Shown in pieces: positions 38,021 through 47,617 of a stretch of DNA of 64,000 nt (its first letter is position 1; each line of letters opens with the position of its first letter). The notes beneath the pieces are model-generated. The model saw only the letters and a program-made list of their open reading frames with translations. It was not told where the DNA came from and searched no databases. The stretch lies in NCBI RefSeq assembly GCF_030010235.1, contig NZ_JASCRS010000001.1, positions 868,001 through 932,000 of the forward strand. Direction: 5' to 3'. The position numbers and the translations under genes are program-made. The DNA comes from Leucobacter sp. UT-8R-CII-1-4 (GTDB taxonomy: Bacteria; Actinomycetota; Actinomycetes; Actinomycetales; Microbacteriaceae).

Positions 38021-39703
38021 TTAGTCTTCGTTGTGGTGCACGAGCACGCCGTCTACATAGACGCGTGCAGCGCTGGTCTCGTGGATCGTGTCTGCTGAAG
38101 CCGTGAACGGGTCTCGATTTGCGATCACCACGTCGGCGAGCATGCCGAGCGCAATCGAACCGACCTCGTGAGCGCGACCGTTCGTCTCAATTCCACCCAG
38201 CGTGTAGGCCCGCAGGGCAACATCAAGCGGCAACCGCTCGCTCTCGAAGAACACCTGTTCGTTGTAGTCCGGGTGATCCACCGGCACTTGACGATTGACT
38301 GCAACGTGAATACCGAGCCACGGGTCAGCCGAGGTGACTGGCCAGTCGGATCCACCGCTCAAGTGCGCGCCGGCCGCGTGTAGCGACGCGAATGGGTACT
38401 GGTGAGCAATGCGTTCTTCACCGAGAAACGGTACGGTGAGGTCGATCATTTGCGGGTCGTAGCTTGCCCAGAGCGGCTGCATGTTGGCGTCAGCGTTGAG
38501 CGGGGCAAACCGCGGCACATCATCTGGTGAGATGACCTGAATGTGCGCGATGGTGTGCATCTGCGTCGATGCCTCACCGTTTGCTGTGCGAGCGGCTTCG
38601 ATTGCGTCGAGGGATTCGCGCACACCGCGATCGCCGAGCGCGTGGAAGTGCACCTGGAAGCCCTGGCGGTCAAGCTCGGTGACGTACTCGCGCAGGCGCT
38701 CTGGATCAACAAATGAAATTCCTGAGTTATCGGTGACCCGGTGCGCGCAGCCGCCAGGAATCGCGTATGGCTCGAGATACGGCTCGATCATTGCCGCAGT
38801 CTGATTTTCGGCGACACCGTCTTGCATGATCTTGATGGTGTCGGCTCGGAAGCGACGGCCCGAGACCGCGTCACGGCGCTCGATGAAGGCACCAATCTGT
38901 TCCACACCCTGCGTGCGTTCCCACCAGAGTGCACCGTTCACTCGCGCAATCAATTCGCCACGGTCTTCGGCGTCGCGGTAGACGGTGTAGAACTCTGGGC
39001 TGTGGTTTCCGTACTGGCCGATCAGCGCGTCTTGCCAGCTGGTGATGCCGTAGCCGACAAGCTTGCGCTGGCCGACCAGGAATCCCTCGTACATTGCCTC
39101 GATCGTTGGCTGGGGTGCGTGCGACAGTGCGAGCATTCGTGCGCCCTCGTGCAGTGTGCCGGTGGGGTTACCGTCGGCGTCGCGTTCGATTCGGCCGTCT
39201 GAGGGGTCTGGGGTGTTTGCGTCGATTCCGCAGCGGCGAAGTGCTTCGCTGTTTACCCAGGCGCTATGGTGGTCGCGGTTTGAAAGGATGATGGGTCGAT
39301 CGCTGCAAATGGCGTCAAGGTCGTCTTTCAACGGGGCCCCGCCGGGGAACGCAGCCTGCTGCCAGCCCGCACCGACGATCCATTCGACGTCGGGGTGGCT
39401 TGCAACGTATTCGCGAACGGTGGTGAGGTAGTCGTCGCGATCCCAGCCATCGGCGAGATTGCAACCGAGCATTTCCATGCCAGCCTCGATGGGGTGCACG
39501 TGTGAGTCGTTCATGCCCGGGTGTACCAGGCGACCAGCCGCGTCAATAACCTCGGTGCCTTCGGCAATTGCTGCCTGCACCTCTTCGCCGATAAGTACGA
39601 TTCGCCCACCCTGAATTCCGATATCGCACGGTGCGGGGATATACTTTTCGCCATCGAAGACGGCACCGCCAATGATGGCAAGGTCGAGAGCTTGGCTCTG
39701 CAT
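38021..39703 (-). CDS. YtcJ-type amidohydrolase (amidohydrolase family 3)
   Basis: A 560-residue metal-dependent amidohydrolase. Visible parts are the N-terminal beta sandwich, the metal motif NDSHVHP (about 79-85), KIMQDG, a His in VHFHALGDRGV, HIQVIS and the Asp of GGSDWPV. Family 3 members hydrolyse N-acyl or N-formyl amides. No signal peptide is seen. It is the first gene of an operon with the polar amino-acid importer, 53 bases upstream of the binding protein, and is divergent from the LacI-type repressor. A plausible job is releasing a free amino acid from an imported derivative. Confidence 0.87.
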   Translation of the reverse strand: MQSQALDLAIIGGAVFDGEKYIPAPCDIGIQGGRIVLIGEEVQAAIAEGTEVIDAAGRLVHPGMNDSHVHPIEAGMEMLGCNLADGWDRDDYLTTVREYVASHPDVEWIVGAGWQQAAFPGGAPLKDDLDAICSDRPIILSNRDHHSAWVNSEALRRCGIDANTPDPSDGRIERDADGNPTGTLHEGARMLALSHAPQPTIEAMYEGFLVGQRKLVGYGITSWQDALIGQYGNHSPEFYTVYRDAEDRGELIARVNGALWWERTQGVEQIGAFIERRDAVSGRRFRADTIKIMQDGVAENQTAAMIEPYLEPYAIPGGCAHRVTDNSGISFVDPERLREYVTELDRQGFQVHFHALGDRGVRESLDAIEAARTANGEASTQMHTIAHIQVISPDDVPRFAPLNADANMQPLWASYDPQMIDLTVPFLGEERIAHQYPFASLHAAGAHLSGGSDWPVTSADPWLGIHVAVNRQVPVDHPDYNEQVFFESERLPLDVALRAYTLGGIETNGRAHEVGSIALGMLADVVIANRDPFTASADTIHETSAARVYVDGVLVHHNED

Positions 39704-39747
39704 CAGACTCCTTTGTCGCCTCGATCATCGCGATGATGAACGAGCTA

Positions 39748-39761
39748 CTTAATCGTTTAAG
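39748..39761. promoter_or_regulatory. LacI-type operator candidate
   Basis: CTTAATCGTTTAAG is a 14-bp palindrome with one mismatched pair and a central CG, the hallmark of LacI-family operators. It lies 45 bases upstream of the amidohydrolase ATG and about 170 bases before the chosen repressor start, so it could repress the amidohydrolase-transporter operon and the repressor itself. Confidence 0.6.
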
Positions 39762-39931
39762 CTGTGTGATGTGAGAGTAAACGAAGCTGCGCCAGATTGT
39801 CAAACCGCGACCCAAAAAACCGCGAAAACTCTGGGCAATACGCCCGCAAGCGGCTCGCTATACTCGGTGCAAAGCGGCGAGCTGCAAAGCCGCTGCTCGC
39901 ACACCTCGATCGACGACCGAACGGAGAAACC

Positions 39932-40924
39932 ATGGCGGTAAAACTGCGCGACGTCGCCGAAGCAACCGGGCTCTCCACCGCAGCCGTCTCAATGGCACTC
40001 AACGGAAAACCCGGAGTCTCCGAAGAGACCAGAGCAACCGTACTGGCAGCCGCAGATCAGCTTGGCTACCGACCAAATCAGAGCGGCCGGGCATTGCGCC
40101 TCGCACGCACCGGCTCGATCGGAATCTACACACCGCGCAGCCTGCACGACTACTCGCTGTACTACGGCGAAATCACCAAGGGCGTTGTCACCGGCCTCGC
40201 CGATTCGGGCTACTCCCCCGTCATGCTGCCCTCAATAAGCGACTCTGGCGAACTGCGCGAATTTCCACCGGTCGATGGCTACATCCTGGTTGAACCCCAC
40301 TCAGACGACCTCGGCGTGGCAGCAATACTCGACAGCGGCCTGGCAACAGTGAGCATTGACCCACCGCCCCCCGAGACCCCACAGCCCTGGGGCGTCGTAG
40401 AGTCCGACACCGCAAAAAGCACCGCAGCCTCGCTAGAACTGATGCGTGAACGCGGCAGCGAACGGCCAGGCGTGCTGATAGTCGAAACCGTCTCGCAATG
40501 GACGTCCGCCGTGCTCGAGCGTTACCGCGAATGGTGCGCTGAACAGCACATAGATCCGATCGTGCTGCACGTCGACCTAAGCGAAGGAAACGACAAGTTG
40601 CGCGACAACCTTGCCGAGATCATCGCTGGATCCGGCGGCGAATGCGACGGTCTCTTCATCTGCGGCGATAGCGTCGCCGTGCGCATCGCAGGCGTGCTTC
40701 GCACCCTCGGCCACGCGATCGGCGAAAGCATCAAGCTGGTTTCAGGGGTCGACAGCACGATCATGGAATATCACACGCCACCGATCACTTCGGTCGACAT
40801 GAACCCGGTTCGCTTTGGCGAGCAGGCTGCCGAGATGATGCGAACGCTTCTTGAAGCGGGGGATCGCCCGGCCACACCACTCGGCACCGTGCTCGAGGCA
40901 CCACTCGTCGTTCGGGCCACCTAA
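39932..40924 (+). CDS. LacI-family transcriptional repressor
   Basis: A 330-residue regulator. The N-terminal helix-turn-helix and hinge (VKLRDVAEATGLSTAAVSMA, PGVSEETRATVL, LGYRPNQ) are classic LacI. A periplasmic-binding-like ligand domain follows (about 60-330). The start at 39932 has ACGGAG eight bases upstream and places the HTH at residue 3; a 45-codon upstream extension is open but not LacI-like. The ligand is unknown. Its divergent partner suggests an N-acyl amino acid or a product. Confidence 0.92.
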   Translation: MAVKLRDVAEATGLSTAAVSMALNGKPGVSEETRATVLAAADQLGYRPNQSGRALRLARTGSIGIYTPRSLHDYSLYYGEITKGVVTGLADSGYSPVMLPSISDSGELREFPPVDGYILVEPHSDDLGVAAILDSGLATVSIDPPPPETPQPWGVVESDTAKSTAASLELMRERGSERPGVLIVETVSQWTSAVLERYREWCAEQHIDPIVLHVDLSEGNDKLRDNLAEIIAGSGGECDGLFICGDSVAVRIAGVLRTLGHAIGESIKLVSGVDSTIMEYHTPPITSVDMNPVRFGEQAAEMMRTLLEAGDRPATPLGTVLEAPLVVRAT

Positions 40925-40975
40925 GACCCGAACGACAGGGCCGCCCACACGATCCCTGCAACTATGGCCTTCTGG

Positions 40976-42577
40976 CTAGGTGCAGGTCTCAATCGGTGGC
41001 ACCGTTTCTGGCAACACAATCGTGTTCCACGGAGAACGGCGACCGTCGGAGGTGATCAACTGAATCTCGAGCTTGCTCTCGCGAATCTCACCGGGCAGCA
41101 GCCCAGGCCACTTTTCGAGAGGGGTGAGTGATTCGGTAAACCACCAGCCGCTGGCATCGGTGCCGGTGGTAACTCCTTGCGCCACAATCAGTTCAACCGG
41201 CGTGTGCGATGGCGGCTGAGTGATTCGCACTTTCAGCAGACCCTGCGCAGAGGCAGTGCCCGAGATGTTGATTGAGCCAGGCCCGTCGTGCTCAAAGTAG
41301 CAAAGGTAGTTTGGCTTCAACGTGTGGTCGTAGCCGTCGTCGGGGTCGGTGCCCGGCCCCGGTCCTGGTCCTGGCCCCGGCCCTGGCCCTGGCCCTGGCC
41401 CTGGCGGCACGACTATCGGCGCAACTGGGTTTGGCTTGGTAGCTTCTTCTGGCTGGTCGCTCGGCTCTGGAGCTTCGGCTTCTTTCACTACCGGCTCGTG
41501 TGGTTTCCGGGTTTGGGTGGCAGAATCCGTCGCAGTGTCGTCGCTATCGATGGCCTGCTCGATCCCGGTGCCTTGCTCGGTTTGCTCTGGCGCCGCGGTT
41601 TGCATCGAATAGGCGAAGGCTCCGGCCGCTGTGAGCGCGACCACACTGGTCGCGGCAATCGCACCCACCGGCGTTTTGAGCGCATTTCCAGCACGCTTGG
41701 CAAGGGTGATGCCCCCCTGTAATGCGGGTGTTGTTCCCCCAGAGAAGACACCAGCGGCGGCGGCAGCAGCACCGGGTGCGGCTGCCGAAAACGAGGCAGC
41801 AAACGCTGTCGTCGCACCGGGACCAACGATCAGCACCAGCACTGCAGCGACCATACGCTGGCGCACATTTGCGAGCTCTTCAGTGGCATTACGGCACGCA
41901 GCACACTCGTCAAGATGTGTCTGCACCTCAAGCCGCATACTGCGAGAGAGCTTGCCGTCTTGCATTTTGCGCAGGTTCTTCAGTGGTGTTTCACACTCAG
42001 GCGAGAAGAGCCGCTTCGAGAGATGAGCGTCAAGCCAGGCCGTGCGAAGACCCTCGCGGGCGCGGGCGGCGAGTTTTGATACACCGTTTGCCGATGTACC
42101 CATGAGGGTTGCAACCTTGCGCGGTGGCATCTGCTCAACTTCGGTGTACCAGAGCACAGTCTGCCAGCGGTCTTCGAGCCGCGAAAACGCCTGCACCGCG
42201 GTGTCTTCGTCAAGCGTTTGGTCGTCCCACGGCCACGGTGTCTCTAGGTCGGGCACCGATTCGAGTGGCTCGTTTGAAGATTTGCTCAGCGGATCGCGTT
42301 CGGCAAGCCAGTCAGCTGCCAGCGCGCGCTGCACCTGGTAGAGATACGGCCGAAAGGCGCCGGTCGGCCCCTTGCCTGCCTTCAGCGCTCGAAAAATCTT
42401 CAAGAAAGCTTCGGCAGTGAGATCCTGCGGGTCAAGTGAAGGCGCGAGACTCTTGGCAGCTGTGTGGCCTGCCCCGGAGTGCCGTCGCCACAACTCGCCA
42501 TAGGCATCTGGATGATCTTCGCGGCTTGCCTGAAGCAGCTCACTGTCAGACGCATGGCGCACCTGTAAATGGGTCAT
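40976..42577 (-). CDS. ECF sigma factor fused to zinc-finger, membrane segment and extracellular tail
   Basis: A 533-residue protein. Residues about 10-180 are an ECF sigma factor: region 2 (AYGELWRRHS to DLTAEAFLKIFRALKAG) and region 4 (RWQTVLWYTEVEQMPPRKVA, GTSANGVSKLAARAREGL). An anti-sigma-like zinc motif HLDECAAC follows (about 222-229). One or two hydrophobic segments come next (about 240-270, and 305-327 TSVVALTAAGAFAYSM), then an acidic linker with a Pro-Gly repeat and a beta-rich C-terminal domain with two cysteines. It looks like a membrane-tethered sigma factor that senses wall or surface state. GGGGAGGA before the ATG sets the start. It is divergent from the large adhesin. Confidence 0.85.
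   Translation of the reverse strand: MTHLQVRHASDSELLQASREDHPDAYGELWRRHSGAGHTAAKSLAPSLDPQDLTAEAFLKIFRALKAGKGPTGAFRPYLYQVQRALAADWLAERDPLSKSSNEPLESVPDLETPWPWDDQTLDEDTAVQAFSRLEDRWQTVLWYTEVEQMPPRKVATLMGTSANGVSKLAARAREGLRTAWLDAHLSKRLFSPECETPLKNLRKMQDGKLSRSMRLEVQTHLDECAACRNATEELANVRQRMVAAVLVLIVGPGATTAFAASFSAAAPGAAAAAAGVFSGGTTPALQGGITLAKRAGNALKTPVGAIAATSVVALTAAGAFAYSMQTAAPEQTEQGTGIEQAIDSDDTATDSATQTRKPHEPVVKEAEAPEPSDQPEEATKPNPVAPIVVPPGPGPGPGPGPGPGPGPGTDPDDGYDHTLKPNYLCYFEHDGPGSINISGTASAQGLLKVRITQPPSHTPVELIVAQGVTTGTDASGWWFTESLTPLEKWPGLLPGEIRESKLEIQLITSDGRRSPWNTIVLPETVPPIETCT
41350..41404. repeat. Gly-Pro simple repeat in the sigma-factor tail
   Basis: Roughly nine tandem six-base units encode alternating Pro and Gly in the linker before the C-terminal domain. 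It is low-complexity DNA that could change length by slippage in whole units without shifting frame. Confidence 0.8.
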
Positions 42578-42767
42578 AGAGTCCTCCCCAACTCCTGCCC
42601 AGCAGCTCGCGTAGACCGCGCGCCAGTAAGACGACTTCCCCAAGTCGTCTAATCCCCAACTCCCAGTATGGGCGGGAAACGCAAATTACGCACATCAATT
42701 CATAAATCTTTGAGGATTTCTCAAAAGCCGCGTCACGATTTCGACATTTTCACCGTGTTAGTAAGTG

Positions 42768-42825
42768 GGCCCGATTTCTGAGTTTCAGAATCCCCTATTC
42801 CCAGCGCAGGAATCGGGCCTCTTTA
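42768..42825 (+). promoter_or_regulatory. Structured leader upstream of the adhesin
   Basis: GGCCCGATT (42768-42776) can pair with AATCGGGCC (42811-42819), which is followed by TCTTTAA. Inside the loop a second hairpin TTCTGA-GTT-TCAGAA (42776-42790) is possible. It lies 30-90 bases before the adhesin start. It may be an attenuator-like leader, or a terminator protecting the adhesin from upstream transcription. No known riboswitch class is recognised. Confidence 0.35.
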
Positions 42826-42857
42826 ACGGGTGAAGAAAGCTTCGAGGGAGACCCATC

Positions 42858-45800
42858 GTGAAGATGAATATGCGTAGGGATGCGCAGCAAACATTTTCGG
42901 CGTCACAGCGCCGACAACACTTATTAGAAAATTCGGCCGCTTCGGCCGAGACCCCAGTACGTCGCAGCGGCCTCGCCAAGCGAGTACTCGCAGCCGTAGC
43001 GACGATTGCGATGAGCATTGGGTTGGTCAGCGTTACCGGCGCAGCCGCACACGCAGACACCGCAGGCATCGAAATCGCTGTACTGCACAACGGCTCGGTC
43101 GTCAGCGGCGCAGAGGTGCGCCCAGGCGACAAGCTCACCGTGCGCGTACAGTACGACGCCGCGCAAGAAATCGCGGGCAAACAAATCACGTTCACGCTGC
43201 CAAAACACGTCACTGTGTCAGGAAGCCTGCCCACAAATGATGCGATCGAATCAGCGGTGCAGAACGACGATGGCACCTTCACCGTCACCTTCAAAAACCC
43301 GATTCCTGAGCTCATCACCGAGGGCGCATTTGCGATTCAGCTGGTGGCCGGCGAGGTAGACGGTCCAACGCTGACTCCAATCACCTGGAAAATCGGTGAC
43401 GACGAGGGTGGCGTCATGATCATCATCGCCGACGATGTCACCCCACCAGAGGTGATCGCCGACGGATACAGCAAGTCAGCTCAGCCAGGAAACCTTGACG
43501 GTTTTGTCACAACAAGCGGCTCACCTGACTACGCTTTCACCGGGCTCAAGCCCGAAATCGCTGACCAGCTCATCACTTACACCCTGGTAATGACTTCGGC
43601 TGACAAGCGCGAAAGCTACTCGATCGCAGATGCACTCTCAGCTGAAATGGGCTACGTAACTGAGTCTTTCGCCGCAGAGCTCACCACAATCGAGGGCACC
43701 ACACCCTTCGCGTTCGAGCCAAACGTTACCGGCAACACCTTCGCCGGCACAGTTGACGTGCCAGCACAGTCGACCCTTCGCATCACCTACCAGGCAAAGG
43801 TCACCGATGTGGCTGCGCTCGAAGCAAAGCTCAAAGAGCAGTGGCAGAAGCGCAACGACGCACCCGGCAACTACGAGGTGCTGCTGCCAAACCTTGCAGT
43901 GTTTGGTGACGAGCATGAGCGCACCGCAAACGTGCGAGTACGCGGAAACATTCCAGGCGTCGGCGTCGGCAACAACTTCGCAAAGAGCGGCAACTGGACA
44001 CTGCGCAGCGTCGTCGCTGACAAATCGGGTGCACTGCAACCGCCAGCCGAGATGACTTACACTCTGCGCGCAGATCTCACCCCTTGGGATGCCCGCAACG
44101 CCAATTTCACGCTCACCCAGAACGTGGTCATTCGAGACACCCTGCTCGATCAGGCCTCATGGCAGAGCGGCGCAGACTTCATCACCATCAGTGGCGATGC
44201 ACCGTTTGCTTCACTCACCGAGGCGAAGGGCTTCACCGGCACTGTTAGCGAGTTCGCCGCAAGCGAGTACGTTGGCCACTACGCCCTCAACGGCCAGACC
44301 CTTCTAGTTAATGTCGGCGACGACAACACCACCAAGATCGATATCAAGGTAAAAGCACAGCTCAATACTGTTGCTGGCCTCACGGCAAACACCGACACAA
44401 CAGTCGTCGGTGGCACAAAGTACCCTTGGCCAAACCGGGCTGAGTTCCACTACCGCGCTGGCGATCCAACGACTCGTGACCACAATGCCGATGTCATCGT
44501 GCTGCCAAACGACTACACCGAGGGTGTGAATGATTCGGCAACCTTCAACAAGTCAGCACTGAGCCCAGAGGTGCGAGTTGCGCCGGGCGAAAGCGCCAAG
44601 GTGCCATACCGTTTCGAAATCAACACCGAAAACCCACAGGTTGATCCGCTCAAGAGCAGCATCGTCGATGATCTCAACACCGAAATCTTCGATGTCTCTG
44701 ACCTCGATTCGATTCCGGTATCCGGTTCGTACGGCGGCCAGCCGCTGAACCGGAGCCACTTTGCACTGAGCATGAACGCCGACGGCAAGCTTGTCATCGA
44801 GCTCAGCAAGGCCGGAAAAGACCTGGTGAAAGATCTGCCAAAGAAGCAGAAGTGGATCATCGACATTGAGTTCACAACCGTTCCTTTCACTGGCAAACAG
44901 ACCTTCGAAATCTACAACCGGGCAACACTGCACAGCACAGACGCCGATTGGGACTACTGGAGCGATGACGATTCTGAGGCCACCTCTTACGGAGACGAAG
45001 CCGAACTGCGCAAACGACTGTTCAACGAGTCGACCGGCGAGTGGACTGCAGCGCTGAACGCAACCATCGAAGATGGCAAATTCGTAAATGAGCGATTTGT
45101 CTACTCGATTGAACTGATCCCACGTGGCGAATACGGTCGCGCATTCCCAGTGAGCGTTTTTACCCGTGAAGATGTGCTGCCAGCTTCGACCGAGTTTCTC
45201 GGCTTCGTTGGGCTCGATCAGAATGGCGTGCCAGATCTGAATAGCCTGAGTAGCGATGCGGTCGACATGAAGGGCAACATCGTCGCAAGCTACGCAGACG
45301 GCGTGGTCACCATTCAGCAGGCAGACGGCACCTCCCTGGATTCAAACCAGGGCCGAATCGTGACCTACTTCGCGGTGAGCGCGAACGACGCTTCGGCTCC
45401 GATCGTGAATACGATTGCCGGCTCAGACGCTGTCATCACCCCGGTCGGCGACCCAAGCATTGACATTGAAAAATGGAACGACGAGGGCGAAACTCCCGAG
45501 TACGACGCTAGCGGCGCAATCACCAACGACGGCTTCAAGGGCGACTTTGATGCGGCACCTGGCAAGAAGCTCGATGCCGGAAAGAAGCAAGAACTGAACT
45601 TCACGGTCTCGAACGATGGCCGCGAAGACCTCATCAATGTGGTCGTGAGCGACAAACTCGTCGACGGCAAGGGCGAGATCGAAGATCTTGTATGCACCTT
45701 CCCTGACGACTCAACCGGCACCGAATGGGCAGGCCCATTTGTGATCGGCGAGCAGTTCTCGTGCACCGGCACCCTGCCAGCACTCGCAGCTGGCCAGAAA

Positions 45801-46013
45801 CACAGTGACCGCGCCACAGTGACAGCCGTTGGCGTGCACACCGGCATCGAGGTCGACGACCAGGACGACTGGCACGGCTTCACCGAAGCAGCACCAGCTG
45901 GTCTCGTCAACACTGGCGCGAGCGTGCCGTGGCTGCTCGGCGGTGTAGCGACACTGCTCGTTGCCGCTGGATCAGCTGCCCTGATCGCACGCCGACGCCA
46001 GCACCTGGCGTAG
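42858..46013 (+). CDS. Large sortase-anchored adhesin
   Basis: A 1051-residue surface protein. A long N-region and signal peptide (about 35-70, ending AAAHA before DTAG) precede several beta-sandwich domains of the bacterial adhesin/DUF11-like type (EVRPGDKLTVRVQYD at about 80; APGESAKVPYRFEI mid-protein; LDAGKKQELNFTVSNDGRED near 910). It ends with LVNTG, a membrane helix and RRRQHLA. The GTG at 42858 has GGGAG seven bases upstream; an ATG two codons later is the alternative. Internal isopeptide bonds are possible but not provable by eye. The divergent membrane-tethered sigma factor is a natural regulator. Confidence 0.85.
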   Translation: MKMNMRRDAQQTFSASQRRQHLLENSAASAETPVRRSGLAKRVLAAVATIAMSIGLVSVTGAAAHADTAGIEIAVLHNGSVVSGAEVRPGDKLTVRVQYDAAQEIAGKQITFTLPKHVTVSGSLPTNDAIESAVQNDDGTFTVTFKNPIPELITEGAFAIQLVAGEVDGPTLTPITWKIGDDEGGVMIIIADDVTPPEVIADGYSKSAQPGNLDGFVTTSGSPDYAFTGLKPEIADQLITYTLVMTSADKRESYSIADALSAEMGYVTESFAAELTTIEGTTPFAFEPNVTGNTFAGTVDVPAQSTLRITYQAKVTDVAALEAKLKEQWQKRNDAPGNYEVLLPNLAVFGDEHERTANVRVRGNIPGVGVGNNFAKSGNWTLRSVVADKSGALQPPAEMTYTLRADLTPWDARNANFTLTQNVVIRDTLLDQASWQSGADFITISGDAPFASLTEAKGFTGTVSEFAASEYVGHYALNGQTLLVNVGDDNTTKIDIKVKAQLNTVAGLTANTDTTVVGGTKYPWPNRAEFHYRAGDPTTRDHNADVIVLPNDYTEGVNDSATFNKSALSPEVRVAPGESAKVPYRFEINTENPQVDPLKSSIVDDLNTEIFDVSDLDSIPVSGSYGGQPLNRSHFALSMNADGKLVIELSKAGKDLVKDLPKKQKWIIDIEFTTVPFTGKQTFEIYNRATLHSTDADWDYWSDDDSEATSYGDEAELRKRLFNESTGEWTAALNATIEDGKFVNERFVYSIELIPRGEYGRAFPVSVFTREDVLPASTEFLGFVGLDQNGVPDLNSLSSDAVDMKGNIVASYADGVVTIQQADGTSLDSNQGRIVTYFAVSANDASAPIVNTIAGSDAVITPVGDPSIDIEKWNDEGETPEYDASGAITNDGFKGDFDAAPGKKLDAGKKQELNFTVSNDGREDLINVVVSDKLVDGKGEIEDLVCTFPDDSTGTEWAGPFVIGEQFSCTGTLPALAAGQKHSDRATVTAVGVHTGIEVDDQDDWHGFTEAAPAGLVNTGASVPWLLGGVATLLVAAGSAALIARRRQHLA

Positions 46014-46051
46014 TCCTGCGTCACTAAACTCTCTGGCCCCAAACCAGAGAA

Positions 46052-46085
46052 GGGGCACTGGCCGCTTCCCAGCTGCCAGTGCCCC
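46052..46085 (+). terminator. Hairpin after the adhesin gene
   Basis: GGGGCACTGGC (46052-46062) pairs with 46075-46085 around a 12-base loop. The T-run is missing, so it may cooperate with the stronger hairpin that follows. Confidence 0.55.
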
Positions 46086-46093
46086 ACCCCCGA

Positions 46094-46140
46094 CCGCGTG
46101 TGTTCCGAACCCCCAACTATTCGGAACACACGCGGTTCTT
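46094..46140. terminator. Strong terminator between adhesin and aldehyde dehydrogenase
   Basis: A perfect 16-bp stem (46094-46109 with 46120-46135) with a ten-base loop is followed by TTCTT. It sits between convergent genes and the leftward aldehyde dehydrogenase ends five bases later, so it probably serves both strands. Confidence 0.75.
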
Positions 46141-46144
46141 GCGT

Positions 46145-47617
46145 TTACAAGGCGAAATTCCCCTTATCAACGCCAACCACCCGGTCCCCCGTGAAGAAAC
46201 GCACACCGTGCTGCAGGCCGTGCCCGCCGATACCGCTGCTGCCCCAGAAGGTCTGCTGCGAACCGTCGGCGAGGTCAGACATGAAGGTGCCGTTGATACG
46301 AACTTCACCGGCCCGAACCCGACTCGCAAGAGTCATCGCAGCCTCGGTGTCGGCACTGAAAACGAAGGCGTCCAGACCGCCGCTTGGTGCGTTTGCCTGT
46401 TGCAGAGCAACTTCTTCGTCACTGTAGGAGTGCATGGTCAGAAGCGGCCCAAACAATTCGGTAGTTGCCTCTTCAGCTGCAACTCCAACCACAACTCCCG
46501 GGTTCAAGAACCAGCCGCCAAGCGTCGGCAGCTCTTCAGCGCCCAAGAGTCGGCCACCCAATTGCTGCAACCTTGCAACTTCATCGCGTAGCGCGTCCCG
46601 ATGGCGTTCGAACGCGAGCGGCCCGAGCTGGGTCTCTTCATCGAGTGAATCACCGATGCGCAGGCTCGCAAATTCGAGCCTGATCGCCTCGGCCAGATCG
46701 TCGTGCAGACTTTCATGCACCAGAATCTTTCCGGGTGCTTCACACCACTGCCCGTTAATGCGGGTGGTGCCCTGCACAAGTGAGGCCGCAGTGTGGGCCA
46801 CATCTGCATCGGCACGAACGATGGCCGGATTATTTGAGCCGAGTTCCATCTGCATCACGGCGAGCGCAGAAGCAGCGCTCATCGCGACAGAACGCCCGGT
46901 TTCAACACCACCAGTAAAGACCAATGAGGCGATTCTGCGGTCACCCGTGAGCAGAGTGCCGATCGAAGATCCGCCCTGAATCAGTTGGAAATAGCCGCGT
47001 GGCATTCCGTGCGATTCGATTGCGGAAACCAGCATCTCTGAAATGAGCTGCACACCGCTTGGGGTGTTCTCTGAGGGTTTCAGCAACACCGGGCAACCAG
47101 CGAGCAGTGCGGCAGCGACCTTGCCAGAAGAAGTAAACGAGGGCACGTTCCAAGGCGCAATAATGACAGCTGGACCGAGTGGTCTGCGCAGCAGTTTCAC
47201 CGGGTGTTCTGCGGTGCCCAAATCGACTGACTCGCCAAGGTCAAGTGCTTCCTGGATCGCCGAACGCACCCGGTCACCGAGCGACGAGGCAACGATACGC
47301 GCAGTACGAATCGGGCAGCCCGTATTGATCGAGTCTTGCAGAGCGATCTCATCTTGTCTGCGATCAAGGGTGTTCGCAAAATCGCGAAGCATTGCCGCTC
47401 GCGCTGCGAGTGGGAACTCCCTGATCGCGCCCGTCTGATCGAAGCGATGAGCTGCAGCGAGCGCACGTTCGATGTCTTCGGGCGAAGTGGTCAGCTTCTG
47501 CTGACGTACCTCACCTGTATTGGGATCGCACAGCGGACGCCCGCTGTCTTGAATCTCAACCCAAGCCCCGTCAATGTATGAACGCTGACGCACAATTGGC
47601 GGTGAATTCCGGGTCAT
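46145..47617 (-). CDS. NAD(P)-dependent aldehyde dehydrogenase
   Basis: A 490-residue ALDH. Its catalytic Cys is in INGQWCEAPG, the general-base Glu in MELGSNNPAIV and the cofactor-binding region in IAPWNVPSF and FTGGVETGR. It would oxidise the aldehyde formed by P450 attack or ring opening to an acid; in gamma-glutamyl amine pathways the substrate would be a gamma-glutamyl-aminoaldehyde (PuuC-like). It is the last gene of the leftward P450 operon and overlaps the reductase stop by four bases. Confidence 0.9.
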   Translation of the reverse strand: MTRNSPPIVRQRSYIDGAWVEIQDSGRPLCDPNTGEVRQQKLTTSPEDIERALAAAHRFDQTGAIREFPLAARAAMLRDFANTLDRRQDEIALQDSINTGCPIRTARIVASSLGDRVRSAIQEALDLGESVDLGTAEHPVKLLRRPLGPAVIIAPWNVPSFTSSGKVAAALLAGCPVLLKPSENTPSGVQLISEMLVSAIESHGMPRGYFQLIQGGSSIGTLLTGDRRIASLVFTGGVETGRSVAMSAASALAVMQMELGSNNPAIVRADADVAHTAASLVQGTTRINGQWCEAPGKILVHESLHDDLAEAIRLEFASLRIGDSLDEETQLGPLAFERHRDALRDEVARLQQLGGRLLGAEELPTLGGWFLNPGVVVGVAAEEATTELFGPLLTMHSYSDEEVALQQANAPSGGLDAFVFSADTEAAMTLASRVRAGEVRINGTFMSDLADGSQQTFWGSSGIGGHGLQHGVRFFTGDRVVGVDKGNFAL

